Shown piece by piece: positions 1 through 5,673 of a stretch of 8,130 nt of DNA (position 1 is the first letter of the stretch; each line of letters starts with the position of its first letter). The stretch covers positions 1 to 8,130 of the forward strand of contig CADBKB010000097.1 in assembly GCA_902795095.1 (NCBI GenBank), written 5' to 3'. Origin of the DNA: Oscillospiraceae bacterium. Its GTDB lineage: Bacteria; Bacillota_A; Clostridia; Oscillospirales; Oscillospiraceae. A program made the translations under genes and the position numbers. Below the pieces are notes generated by a model that saw nothing but the letters and a program-made list of their open reading frames with translations, searched no databases and was not told the DNA's origin.

Positions 1-174
1 ATTCTGAAAAATCCCCTTCTCGCACAGCTTGCGCAGCACATTGTAGGTCGTGGGCCGCTTCCACGAAAGCTCCCGCTCGCAAAGCTCCGCCAGCGCCCTG
101 GAGCCGATGGGCTCATGCTGCCAGATCAGCTCGGCAAACCGCGCCTCCACAACGCCCAGCGTCAGATCCGCCAT
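1..174 (-). CDS. BlaI/MecI/CopY-family transcriptional repressor, N-terminal part (cut by window edge)
   Basis: This is the first 58 codons of a winged-helix repressor; the rest lies beyond base 1. The visible part is the DNA-binding domain. It begins MADLTLGVVEARFAELIW and continues with the family-typical pattern of an acidic residue, 'EPIGS', 'LCERELSWKRPTTYNVL', then 'KLCEKGIF'. The stretch SWKRPTTYNVLRKL corresponds to the recognition helix. Family members bind dyad operators as dimers and dimerise through a C-terminal domain not seen here. Many clostridial homologues sit next to an M56 (BlaR1-like) membrane peptidase sensor, but whether one follows is outside the window. The ATG at 174 is preceded at good distance by AAGGAGGGG (181-189). 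The promoter region holds two dyads, so autorepression is very likely. Family assignment is firm; the regulated function (beta-lactam, copper or other) cannot be told. Confidence 0.88.
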   Translation of the reverse strand, partial: MADLTLGVVEARFAELIWQHEPIGSRALAELCERELSWKRPTTYNVLRKLCEKGIFQN

Positions 175-180
175 GACGTT

Positions 181-190
181 CCCCTCCTTA
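181..190 (-). promoter_or_regulatory. Ribosome binding site of the BlaI-family gene
   Basis: Reading the minus strand, TAAGGAGGGG ends 6 bases before the ATG at 174. It is a near-perfect anti-Shine-Dalgarno match and fixes the start codon. It directly abuts the downstream operator dyad. Confidence 0.8.
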
Positions 191-232
191 GTTTATTTCC
201 AATAAACTAACTGCAGTTTATCACGAATAAAC
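191..232 (-). promoter_or_regulatory. Two tandem operator dyads, probable BlaI-type repressor sites
   Basis: Two 17-base inverted repeats share the same half-sites. Site 1 is GTTTATTTCCAATAAAC (191-207) and site 2 is GTTTATCACGAATAAAC (216-232). Each has the form GTTTAT-N5-ATAAAC. Site 1 pairs over 8 bases if the flanking A190/T208 is included. The centres are 25 bases apart. Site 2 lies between the -35 and -10 elements of the repressor's own promoter and overlaps the -10. Site 1 lies at the likely transcription start and leader. Binding at either would block RNA polymerase. The dyads and their positions are seen directly; that the neighbouring BlaI-family protein is the ligand is inferred from adjacency and from the habit of this family. 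Confidence 0.75.
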
Positions 233-243
233 AGGCTTGTCAA
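215..243 (-). promoter_or_regulatory. Sigma-A promoter of the BlaI-family gene
   Basis: On the minus strand a perfect -35 TTGACA (243-238) is followed by a 17-base spacer and a -10 TAAACT (220-215, 4 of 6 consensus). This predicts a start near base 208 and a short leader. The -10 is embedded in the left arm of operator dyad 2. Confidence 0.65.
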
Positions 244-265
244 TAGCAGAAATGCAGAAGAAAGA

Positions 266-292
266 GCACGCCGCAAATATCTTGCGGCGTGC
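266..292 (-). terminator. Rho-independent terminator after the lipoprotein gene
   Basis: GCACGCCGCAA (266-276) and TTGCGGCGTGC (282-292) form an 11-base-pair perfect stem with a 5-base loop. On the minus strand it follows the lipoprotein stop by 36 bases and is followed by TCTTTCTTCT, a modest T-rich tail. On the plus strand the tail TTTGGTTTTGTT is better, but no plus-strand gene precedes it. It separates the lipoprotein unit from the repressor gene. Confidence 0.7.
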
Positions 293-328
293 TTTGGTTT
301 TGTTAATTCAGATCACAGTCGACCGTTT

Positions 329-1120
329 TCAGCCTTCCCGCAGCTTTTGGAGCCATTCCTCCGGCAGAACATATTCTTCATTTCCGATCGAAACCGAATA
401 TGCCAGATCATTGTATGATGTGACCGGCATTGGGATGGCCAGATATGGCTCTTCCTCAAAGAAACCGTAGATCACAGCGCAGCTGTAGCAGTTTTCCAGC
501 GTTCCGTCGGGTTTCCTCGCCAGATCGTACAGCCCGGCCTCCCGTGGATCCTTCTGTGAGCAAACGTCGGACACAAATGCAGCAATCTCCTCTGGATCGG
601 TGATTCCCTCCTGACAGGTCGCATGGATGGGATCGACGGGTGTCAGATAGTTAAAGGGAAAAAGCTCCAGTCGAACGCAGTTCTCCAGAGAATAATCAAA
701 AGCCACCAAATCGGCTCTGCGGTAAATGCTGAACCATTCGCTGTCCTCAGAAAACCCGATCAGAATGTGGTCTGTCGGATCCTCCTGGATCGAGCAAAAC
801 TGGGTTTGATCTGCGGACGCCTCTCCCGCGAGTGTCGGATGACCAAGGTAATACAGAAACCCCCCGTTGCACAGGAATTCGTACTCCGTCCCGGCGGGGC
901 TGCGGTATTTTTCGTTGCCAAGCTTCTGAAAAACGGGACCATCCGGGTCATTGTGTATTTCCTGTTCATTTTGTTCCGCCTGTTCCGGGAGCTCCGTTTC
1001 GGTTATGGGATCTTTCCCGGAGCTGCAAGCGCACAGGAAAAGCGCAATGCCGACGGTGCACAGCAGCAGGACAGCCGACGTGAGGGTATTCACGATCCGA
1101 TCAGTCTTTTTCGGTTTCAT
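329..1120 (-). CDS. Secreted lipoprotein of unknown function, cysteine-rich
   Basis: I do not recognise this 263-residue protein. It starts with a basic n-region (MKPKKTDR) and a hydrophobic stretch at about residues 13-29. A lipobox-like LCAC ends at Cys32, so it is probably lipidated at Cys32 and anchored outside the membrane (signal peptidase II cleavage). An acidic, glutamate- and proline-rich linker (about 38-60) leads to a folded domain. The mature part has seven cysteines besides Cys32, which is unusual for an anaerobic Firmicute lipoprotein. The C-terminal part carries aromatic and hydrophobic strands (around 'AVIYGFFEEEPYLAIPMPV'). ATG at 1120 is preceded by AAAGGAAG (1127-1134). The gene is a single transcription unit with its own promoter and terminator, and is visibly less GC-rich than the transporter genes. 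It does not resemble a BMP-type nucleoside-binding protein. That it is a real coding gene is fairly sure from the signal peptide, ribosome site, promoter and terminator together. Confidence 0.72.
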   Translation of the reverse strand: MKPKKTDRIVNTLTSAVLLLCTVGIALFLCACSSGKDPITETELPEQAEQNEQEIHNDPDGPVFQKLGNEKYRSPAGTEYEFLCNGGFLYYLGHPTLAGEASADQTQFCSIQEDPTDHILIGFSEDSEWFSIYRRADLVAFDYSLENCVRLELFPFNYLTPVDPIHATCQEGITDPEEIAAFVSDVCSQKDPREAGLYDLARKPDGTLENCYSCAVIYGFFEEEPYLAIPMPVTSYNDLAYSVSIGNEEYVLPEEWLQKLREG

Positions 1121-1172
1121 GACCGTCTTCCTTTCTCGGATGTTCTAAAACGATCGATCATTCTCTATGCTC

Positions 1173-1201
1173 ATCATAAACCCGCCCCAGGCGGAAATCA
1201 A
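1173..1201 (-). promoter_or_regulatory. Sigma-A promoter of the lipoprotein gene
   Basis: On the minus strand, -35 TTGATT (1201-1196), a 17-base spacer and -10 TATGAT (1178-1173, 5 of 6 consensus). It lies about 50 bases upstream of the ATG at 1120 and downstream of the transporter terminator, so the lipoprotein gene is transcribed independently. Confidence 0.65.
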
Positions 1202-1253
1202 GCCCCGCCGCACGGGCAAATGTATCTTTTCTTTGAACATTGACAGGGCAAGG

Positions 1254-1287
1254 CAAAGAAAAGGCGCGCTGCGAAGTGCAGCGCGCC
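1254..1287 (-). terminator. Rho-independent terminator of the nucleoside transporter operon
   Basis: GGCGCGCTGC (1263-1272) and GCAGCGCGCC (1278-1287) form a perfect 10-base-pair GC stem with a 5-base loop. On the minus strand it is followed directly by TTTTCTTTG (1262-1254). It begins 7 bases after the stop codon of the last permease gene. Confidence 0.85.
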
Positions 1288-1294
1288 GGATAAG

Positions 1295-2332
1295 CTATCG
1301 TTCCTCCCGGAAGTACGGCAAGCCCAGCGAGGCGGGGGGCTGGTCCTCCTTTTTGCGGCGGAGGGACACCACCAGCAGCACGATCAGCGTGACCACATAG
1401 GGCAGCATCTTGAACAGCTCCTTGGAGCTGCGGGTCAGGTTGGTCAGGTTCGGGATGTAGAAGTAAGCCCAGTAGAGCATGCCGAACAGGTACGAGCCCC
1501 AGATAGAGCGCAGGGGCTTCCAGGTGGCGAAGATGACCAGCGCCACGGCCAGCCAGCCCAGGGCCTCGATGGTGCCCTGGTTCTCCCAGGTGCCGCGGAT
1601 GTAGTTCATCACGTAGTAGGTGCCGCCCATGCCGGTGATGCCGGCGCCCAGGCAGGTGGCCAGATACTTGTACTTGGTGACGTTGATGCCCGCGGCGTCG
1701 GCGGTGGCGGGGTTCTCGCCCACCGCCCGCAGACTCAGACCGGCGCGGGTTTTGCCCAGGAAGTACCACAGCACAATGGCCAGGGCCAGGGCCACATAGG
1801 TGAGGAAGCCGTAGGAGAACAGCAGGGTCCCCAGGCCCAGGCTGCCGGTGACCCGGTCCAGGGCGTTGACCAGGCCCTGGGGGTAGGCACGGAAGGCCTC
1901 GGAGGTAGCCGCGACGGAGACCTGCCCCACGCCGCCGGCCAGCTTGTTGAGGCTGCCGCCGAAGAAGTTGCCGATGCCGGAGCCGAAGATCGTCAGGGTC
2001 AGACCGGTGACGTTCTGGTTCGTGCGCAGGGTGATGGTCAGAAACGCGTAGATCAGGCCGCCCAGCGCCGCCGCCAGGAAGGTGGCCAGCAGGCACAGGA
2101 TGACGCATACGGCCGTGTTCGGACTGACGCCCGCCTGGGCGCAGTAGACGTTCTCATAGGCGAAGGTGGCGCACAGGCCGGCGATGCCGCCGAGGTACAT
2201 GATGCCCGGCACGCCCAGGTTGAGGTTGCCGCCCTTTTCCGTCAGGATCTCGCCCATGGCGCCGAACAGGATGACGGTGCCGAAAATGATGGCGGAATGC
2301 AGCAGGGTGGGAAGAGACATCAGAAAGCTCAT
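1295..2332 (-). CDS. nupQ: Nucleoside ABC transporter, permease subunit (NupQ/YufQ type)
   Basis: This is a 345-residue inner-membrane permease of the BPD_transp_2 superfamily, the shorter of the two permeases in BmpA-type nucleoside importers. It is highly hydrophobic with about eight to ten predicted membrane segments. The family-typical early motif is EKGGNLNLGVPG (32-43), compared with 'ER.GV.NLG.EG' in relatives. A second is the central NVTGLTLTIFGSGIGNFFGG. The coupling region AVGENPATADAAGINV is the cytoplasmic loop that contacts the ATPase, followed by GAGITGMGG. The ATG overlaps the stop of the upstream permease by four bases (ATGA), indicating translational coupling, and AAAGGAGG lies 10 bases upstream. 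Length is slightly above the usual 300-320, with a basic C-terminal tail (RRKKEDQ). It is the last gene of the operon, with a terminator just behind. The family is clear; exact substrates (purine or pyrimidine nucleosides, or a related compound) are inferred. Confidence 0.9.
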   Translation of the reverse strand: MSFLMSLPTLLHSAIIFGTVILFGAMGEILTEKGGNLNLGVPGIMYLGGIAGLCATFAYENVYCAQAGVSPNTAVCVILCLLATFLAAALGGLIYAFLTITLRTNQNVTGLTLTIFGSGIGNFFGGSLNKLAGGVGQVSVAATSEAFRAYPQGLVNALDRVTGSLGLGTLLFSYGFLTYVALALAIVLWYFLGKTRAGLSLRAVGENPATADAAGINVTKYKYLATCLGAGITGMGGTYYVMNYIRGTWENQGTIEALGWLAVALVIFATWKPLRSIWGSYLFGMLYWAYFYIPNLTNLTRSSKELFKMLPYVVTLIVLLVVSLRRKKEDQPPASLGLPYFREER

Positions 2333-3471
2333 GCTGCCGCGCCTCCTTTCTCCGTCTTTGGCGCTGTCTTTTCATGCTTGCCGCGGAAGCGGAGCTGATA
2401 GTTGATGAAGAATTCACTGCCCAGAATGAAGAACAGCATGATGCCCGTGACGATCTGCGAAGCGTATTCGTTCAGACCGTAGTCCGTGGCGATCTGCACC
2501 GCGCCCTTGTCCAGGAAGGTCAAAAGGGCGGAGATCAGGATCATGACAAAGGGATTCATCTTTGCCAGCCAGGCCACGATGATGGCGGTGAAGCCACGGC
2601 CGCCGGCGGTGCTGGTGGAGATGGTGCGCGACACCGCGGACACCGCCAGGAAGCCCGCGAAGCCGCAGATGGCGCCGGACAGGGCCATGGTGCGCATATA
2701 GATGCGGTTGACGCGGATGCCGGCGTAGCGGGCGGTATTTCTGGAGTCGCCCACCACGGCGATCTCATAGCCGTGCTTGGTGTAGCTGAGATAGCAGTAC
2801 ATGAGCACCGCCAGGGTCAGGACGATCGCCACCGTCCAGCCGAAGTCGCCGTTGTTGCCCTTGGAGAACATGTTGCCGATCCAGCCGATCTTGGTCTGGG
2901 AGTTGATGGTGCCCACGGTGTTGGAGCCGAAGGGATTCTCCCATTTGGATACGCAGTAGGCGGTGAGCTGGATGGCGATGTAGTTGAGCATCAGGGTGAA
3001 GAGGGTCTCGTTGGCGTTGAGTTTGGCCTTGAAGAAGCCGGGGATCCAGCCCCAGAGGGCGCCGAAGGCCAGCGCGCTGAGGAGCATGCACACAAACAGC
3101 AGGGGCGTGGGCATTTTCCCGGCGAAGTTGATCATGAAGAAGGCGGTGGCGATGCCGCCGACCAGCATCTGACCCTCGGCGCCGATGTTCCAGAACCGCA
3201 TCTTAAAGGCGGGGGCCAGGCCGATGGCGATGCAGGCCAGCACCGCCGTATCGCGCAGCATGTACCAGATGCGCTTCTTCGTGCCGAAGTTGCCGGAGAT
3301 CATGGACAGATACACCCGGATGGGGTTCATGTGGACGATGGCGAAGATGACCACCGCCGCCACCACCAGGGCCAGGGCCACGGCGATGAGCCGGATGCCC
3401 AGCGCCCGCCAGAAGGGCATGCCCTGGCGCTTGGAAATGCGGATCAGGGGTTCTTTGTGTTCACTGTGCAT
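2329..3471 (-). CDS. nupP: Nucleoside ABC transporter, permease subunit (NupP/YufP type)
   Basis: This is a 380-residue inner-membrane permease, the longer partner that pairs with NupQ to form the channel. A cytoplasmic N-tail is followed by a first membrane segment at about 24-46. A periplasmic-side loop with 'NPIRVYLSM.SGNFG' follows, then FWNIGAEGQMLVGG (93-106), the characteristic motif of this family. Next come KLNANETLFTLMLNYIA, the ATPase-coupling loop VVGDSRNTARYAGI and GRGFTAIIVAWLAKMNP. I prefer the ATG at 3471 to the GTG at 3480: GGGAGGTGA sits at proper distance from the ATG but overlaps the GTG. With this start the gene overlaps the ATPase gene by 11 bases, and its stop overlaps the next start. 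The C-terminal tail is lysine-rich. Family assignment is firm; substrate is inferred. Confidence 0.9.
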   Translation of the reverse strand: MHSEHKEPLIRISKRQGMPFWRALGIRLIAVALALVVAAVVIFAIVHMNPIRVYLSMISGNFGTKKRIWYMLRDTAVLACIAIGLAPAFKMRFWNIGAEGQMLVGGIATAFFMINFAGKMPTPLLFVCMLLSALAFGALWGWIPGFFKAKLNANETLFTLMLNYIAIQLTAYCVSKWENPFGSNTVGTINSQTKIGWIGNMFSKGNNGDFGWTVAIVLTLAVLMYCYLSYTKHGYEIAVVGDSRNTARYAGIRVNRIYMRTMALSGAICGFAGFLAVSAVSRTISTSTAGGRGFTAIIVAWLAKMNPFVMILISALLTFLDKGAVQIATDYGLNEYASQIVTGIMLFFILGSEFFINYQLRFRGKHEKTAPKTEKGGAAA

Positions 3472-5017
3472 CGCTCTCACCTCCCATTTGGGTCATCATC
3501 AGACCCACCTGCTCCTTGGTGACCTGGCGGGGATCCACGATGCCGGACACCTTGCCGCCGCACAGCACCAGGATCCGGTCGCACAGCTCCAGCAGGACGT
3601 CCAGGTCCTCGCCCACGTAGATGACGGCCACGCCGTTCATCTTCTGCTCGGTCAGCAGCTTGTAAATCGTCAGGGATGTATTGATATCCAGGCCGCGCAC
3701 GGCGTAGGCGGTCATCATCACCCTGGGGGTGCCGGCAATCTCGCGGCCCACCAGGACCTTCTGCACGTTGCCGCCGGACAGCCGGCGCAGGGGGGTGCGG
3801 TTGAGGTCCGGGGTGACGACCTGCAGCTCGTCCACGATCTGGGTGGCCTGCTTCTGGGGGAAGCGCTGGTCGGTGAAGATGCTTCTGCCCCGGCGGAAGC
3901 TGCGCAGCTTGACGTTTTCCACGATGTTCATGCCGCCCACCAGGCCCATGCCGAAGCGGTCCTCCGGCACGAAAGCCATGCGGACGCCCAGATTGATGAT
4001 GTCCAGGGGATCGAGGCGGTCGAGGGCCTCCCGCTCTCCGGTCTTGGGATCGATATAGGTGATGGAGCTGCCCTCTTCCAGGGTCTGCATGCCGGAGATG
4101 GCCTCCAGCAGCTCCTTCTGGCCGGAGCCAGCGATGCCGGCGATGCCCAGGATCTCGCCGTCGCGGGCGGTGAAGCTCACATCGTCGAGCCGGAGCACGC
4201 CGTCCTTACTGCGCACGGACAGGTGATCGACGATCAGCCGGTCCACGGGATTGTCATACTTGGGGCAGTCGATGTTCAGCGACACGGCCCGGCCCACCAT
4301 CATATCCGACAGGCTCTGCCGGGTGGCGTCCCTGGTGTCCACGCTGCCGACGTACTTGCCCTTGCGCAGCACCGCCACACGGTCGGACACGCTGAGCACC
4401 TCGTGCAGCTTGTGGGTGATGATGATGATCGCCTTGCCGTCGGCCTTCATGTTGCGCATGACGGCGAAGAGCTTCTCCGTCTCCTGGGGGGTGAGCACGG
4501 CGGTGGGCTCGTCCAGGATCAGGATGTCCGCCCCGCGGTAGAGCACCTTGACGATCTCCACGGTCTGCTTCTGGGAAACGGACATATTATAGACCTTCTG
4601 GTCCGGGTCGATCTCAAAGCCGTAGCGCTCGGAGATGTCGCGGATGACCTTGTGGATGGCCTCCTTGTTGAGCTTGCCCTTCTCGCCCTCCAGGCCCAGG
4701 ACGATGTTCTCCGCGGCGGTGAACACGTCGATCAGCTTGAAGTGCTGATGGATCATGCCGATGCCGTGGCGGAAGGCATCCTTGGGCGAGGCGATGGTGA
4801 CCTCCTCGCCGTTGATGAAGATCTGGCCCTCATCCGGATAGTAGATGCCGCCGAGCATGTTCATGAGGGTGGTCTTGCCGCTGCCGTTTTCGCCCAGCAG
4901 GGACAGGATCTCGCCCCGGCGCAGCTCCAGGTCCACATCGTCGTTGGCAAGGATGCTGCCGAAGCGCTTGGTAATATGCTTCATCTGGATCGCGTACTGG
5001 ATGTTTTCGTTGTCCAA
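3461..5017 (-). CDS. nupO: Nucleoside ABC transporter, tandem ATPase subunit (NupO/YufO type)
   Basis: This 518-residue cytoplasmic ATPase has two fused nucleotide-binding domains, as in ribose and BmpA-linked nucleoside importers. Domain 1 is complete: Walker A GENGSGKT (42-49), Q-loop Gln91, signature MSVSQ (145-149, in place of LSGGQ), Walker B ILILDEP (165-171) and H-loop His202. Domain 2 is degenerate, as is usual for the family. It has a Walker A-like GIAGSGQKE (294-302), EDRFGMGLV (352-360) and signature LSGGN (413-417). AYAVRGLD (437-444) stands where relatives have 'AAQPTRGLD', and Glu470 replaces the H-loop histidine. Only domain 1 probably hydrolyses ATP well. The start is a TTG at 5017 with AAAGGA 9 bases upstream; no ATG fits better until codon 12, which is too far in. 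It is the first gene of the operon, with a promoter and a leader hairpin upstream. The substrate-binding protein is not encoded here. Confidence 0.92.
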   Translation of the reverse strand: MDNENIQYAIQMKHITKRFGSILANDDVDLELRRGEILSLLGENGSGKTTLMNMLGGIYYPDEGQIFINGEEVTIASPKDAFRHGIGMIHQHFKLIDVFTAAENIVLGLEGEKGKLNKEAIHKVIRDISERYGFEIDPDQKVYNMSVSQKQTVEIVKVLYRGADILILDEPTAVLTPQETEKLFAVMRNMKADGKAIIIITHKLHEVLSVSDRVAVLRKGKYVGSVDTRDATRQSLSDMMVGRAVSLNIDCPKYDNPVDRLIVDHLSVRSKDGVLRLDDVSFTARDGEILGIAGIAGSGQKELLEAISGMQTLEEGSSITYIDPKTGEREALDRLDPLDIINLGVRMAFVPEDRFGMGLVGGMNIVENVKLRSFRRGRSIFTDQRFPQKQATQIVDELQVVTPDLNRTPLRRLSGGNVQKVLVGREIAGTPRVMMTAYAVRGLDINTSLTIYKLLTEQKMNGVAVIYVGEDLDVLLELCDRILVLCGGKVSGIVDPRQVTKEQVGLMMTQMGGESDAQ

Positions 5018-5039
5018 ACAGATCCGTCCTTTCTCTCTT

Positions 5040-5058
5040 CGGACGCATCCCGCGTCCG
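5040..5058 (-). promoter_or_regulatory. Hairpin in the leader of the transporter mRNA
   Basis: CGGACGC and GCGTCCG pair over seven bases around a 5-base loop, between the promoter and the ribosome binding site of the ATPase gene. It has no T tail, so it is not an ordinary terminator. It may stabilise the mRNA 5' end or affect ribosome access. I see no purine-riboswitch core around it. Confidence 0.4.
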
Positions 5059-5072
5059 GCCACTACCTTTTA

Positions 5073-5101
5073 AATGTATCATAAATCCAGCGGCTTGTAA
5101 A
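5073..5101 (-). promoter_or_regulatory. Probable sigma-A promoter of the transporter operon
   Basis: On the minus strand, -35 TTTACA (5101-5096, 5 of 6) is followed by a 17-base spacer and -10 TACATT (5078-5073, 4 of 6). A better-looking TATGAT hexamer overlaps the spacer but has no -35 at a fitting distance. The predicted start is about 50 bases upstream of the TTG start codon. Confidence 0.45.
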
Positions 5102-5156
5102 CGATTTTTCCCGCCATTTCCGGCATTTTTCGGCAAACTATTTTTTCGTCCCGGTG

Positions 5157-5185
5157 TTGTACCGTCCGGTTTTTTGCGGTATAAT
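5157..5185 (+). promoter_or_regulatory. Promoter of the desulfoferrodoxin gene
   Basis: A perfect -10 TATAAT (5180-5185) lies 17 bases after a weak -35 TTGTAC (5157-5162, only TTG conserved). The weak -35 suggests activation or tight control. Short GGT/ACC dyads surround both elements (CGGTgttgtACCG at 5152-5164; CGGTT at 5167-5171 with AACCG at 5188-5192). The promoter is divergent from that of the transporter operon about 80 bases away. Confidence 0.6.
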
Positions 5186-5239
5186 GGAACCGTAAGCCAG
5201 AAATGCCACAGTTTCAGAATAACAAAGGAGGCCCTCCCT

Positions 5240-5614
5240 ATGGATCAAATGTTTTACATCTGCGAACACTGCGGCAACATCATTGCCAAGGTGCGCGACT
5301 CCGGCGTTCCCGTCATGTGCTGCGGTCAGCCGATGACCCGGATCGTCCCCGGCACCAGCGACGGCGCCCATGAAAAGCATGTACCCGTTTACACCGTGGA
5401 AAACAACATCGTCACCGTCACCGTCGGCGCCGTGGAGCATCCCATGACGCAGGCGCATTACATCGAATGGATCTCCCTGCAGACCAACGCCGGCAACCAG
5501 CGCAAGCTCCTGAAGCCCGGCGACGCGCCGAAGGCCTGTTTCGCCCTGTGCGAGGGCGAGACGGTGGAGGCCGTGTTCGCCTACTGCAATCTGCACTCCC
5601 TCTGGAAGGGATAA
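5240..5614 (+). CDS. dfx: Desulfoferrodoxin (superoxide reductase, two-iron class)
   Basis: This 124-residue cytoplasmic protein reduces superoxide to hydrogen peroxide without making oxygen, the typical superoxide defence of strict anaerobes. The N-terminal domain carries the rubredoxin-like Fe(Cys)4 site: Cys8, Cys11, Cys27 and Cys28 (C-x2-C and CC). The C-terminal domain carries the active Fe(His)4Cys site: His47, His67, His73, Cys116 and His119. The EKHVP motif (45-49) contains the Glu and Lys that work in catalysis. All ligands are intact and the length is normal for the family. The start ATG follows AAAGGAGG (5224-5231) at 8 bases. The gene has its own promoter, and a hairpin stands between it and deoB. 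Electron donors (rubredoxin and its reductase) are not in the window. Function is not obviously linked to its nucleoside-metabolism neighbours. The upstream open frame extending through the promoter is fortuitous. Confidence 0.95.
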   Translation: MDQMFYICEHCGNIIAKVRDSGVPVMCCGQPMTRIVPGTSDGAHEKHVPVYTVENNIVTVTVGAVEHPMTQAHYIEWISLQTNAGNQRKLLKPGDAPKACFALCEGETVEAVFAYCNLHSLWKG

Positions 5615-5625
5615 CACTCCGCCCG

Positions 5626-5650
5626 GGCTGTCCGGCTCTGCCGGACAGCC
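5626..5650 (+). terminator. Hairpin between dfx and deoB, weak or partial terminator
   Basis: GGCTGTCCGGC and GCCGGACAGCC form a perfect 11-base-pair stem with a 3-base loop, starting 11 bases after the dfx stop. The T run (ATTTTT) comes about 9 bases after the stem instead of directly behind it, so termination may be incomplete. It could allow read-through into deoB or serve as an mRNA-end stabiliser. I find no separate promoter for deoB in the 59-base gap. Confidence 0.5.
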
Positions 5651-5673
5651 TGAGGCTTATTTTTGAGGTCATT

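Noticed and set aside
237..470. 77-codon plus-strand frame overlapping the end of the lipoprotein gene
   Set aside because: It runs through a terminator hairpin and antisense to the lipoprotein, with no ribosome site and no recognisable motif.
1158..2108. 316-codon minus-strand frame overlapping the NupQ-type permease
   Set aside because: It is an out-of-frame reading of the permease rich in Arg, Gly, His and Pro. It runs through the operon terminator and has no plausible start region.
2374..3522. Long plus-strand open frame of 382 codons opposite the permease gene
   Set aside because: It is antisense to a clear permease. Its product is low-complexity His/Asp/Gly/Ala-rich, the usual shadow of GC-rich hydrophobic coding sequence, and it has no ribosome site.
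5018..5239. Purine or other riboswitch ahead of the nucleoside transporter
   Set aside because: The leader is only about 50 bases from the predicted start. It holds one simple hairpin and lacks the conserved core of the purine riboswitch and any terminator/antiterminator pair.
3185..5614. 809-codon plus-strand open frame ending in the desulfoferrodoxin
   Set aside because: It reads antisense through the ATPase gene and through the dfx promoter. Only the last 124 codons match a protein family, and they have their own ribosome site at 5224-5231.
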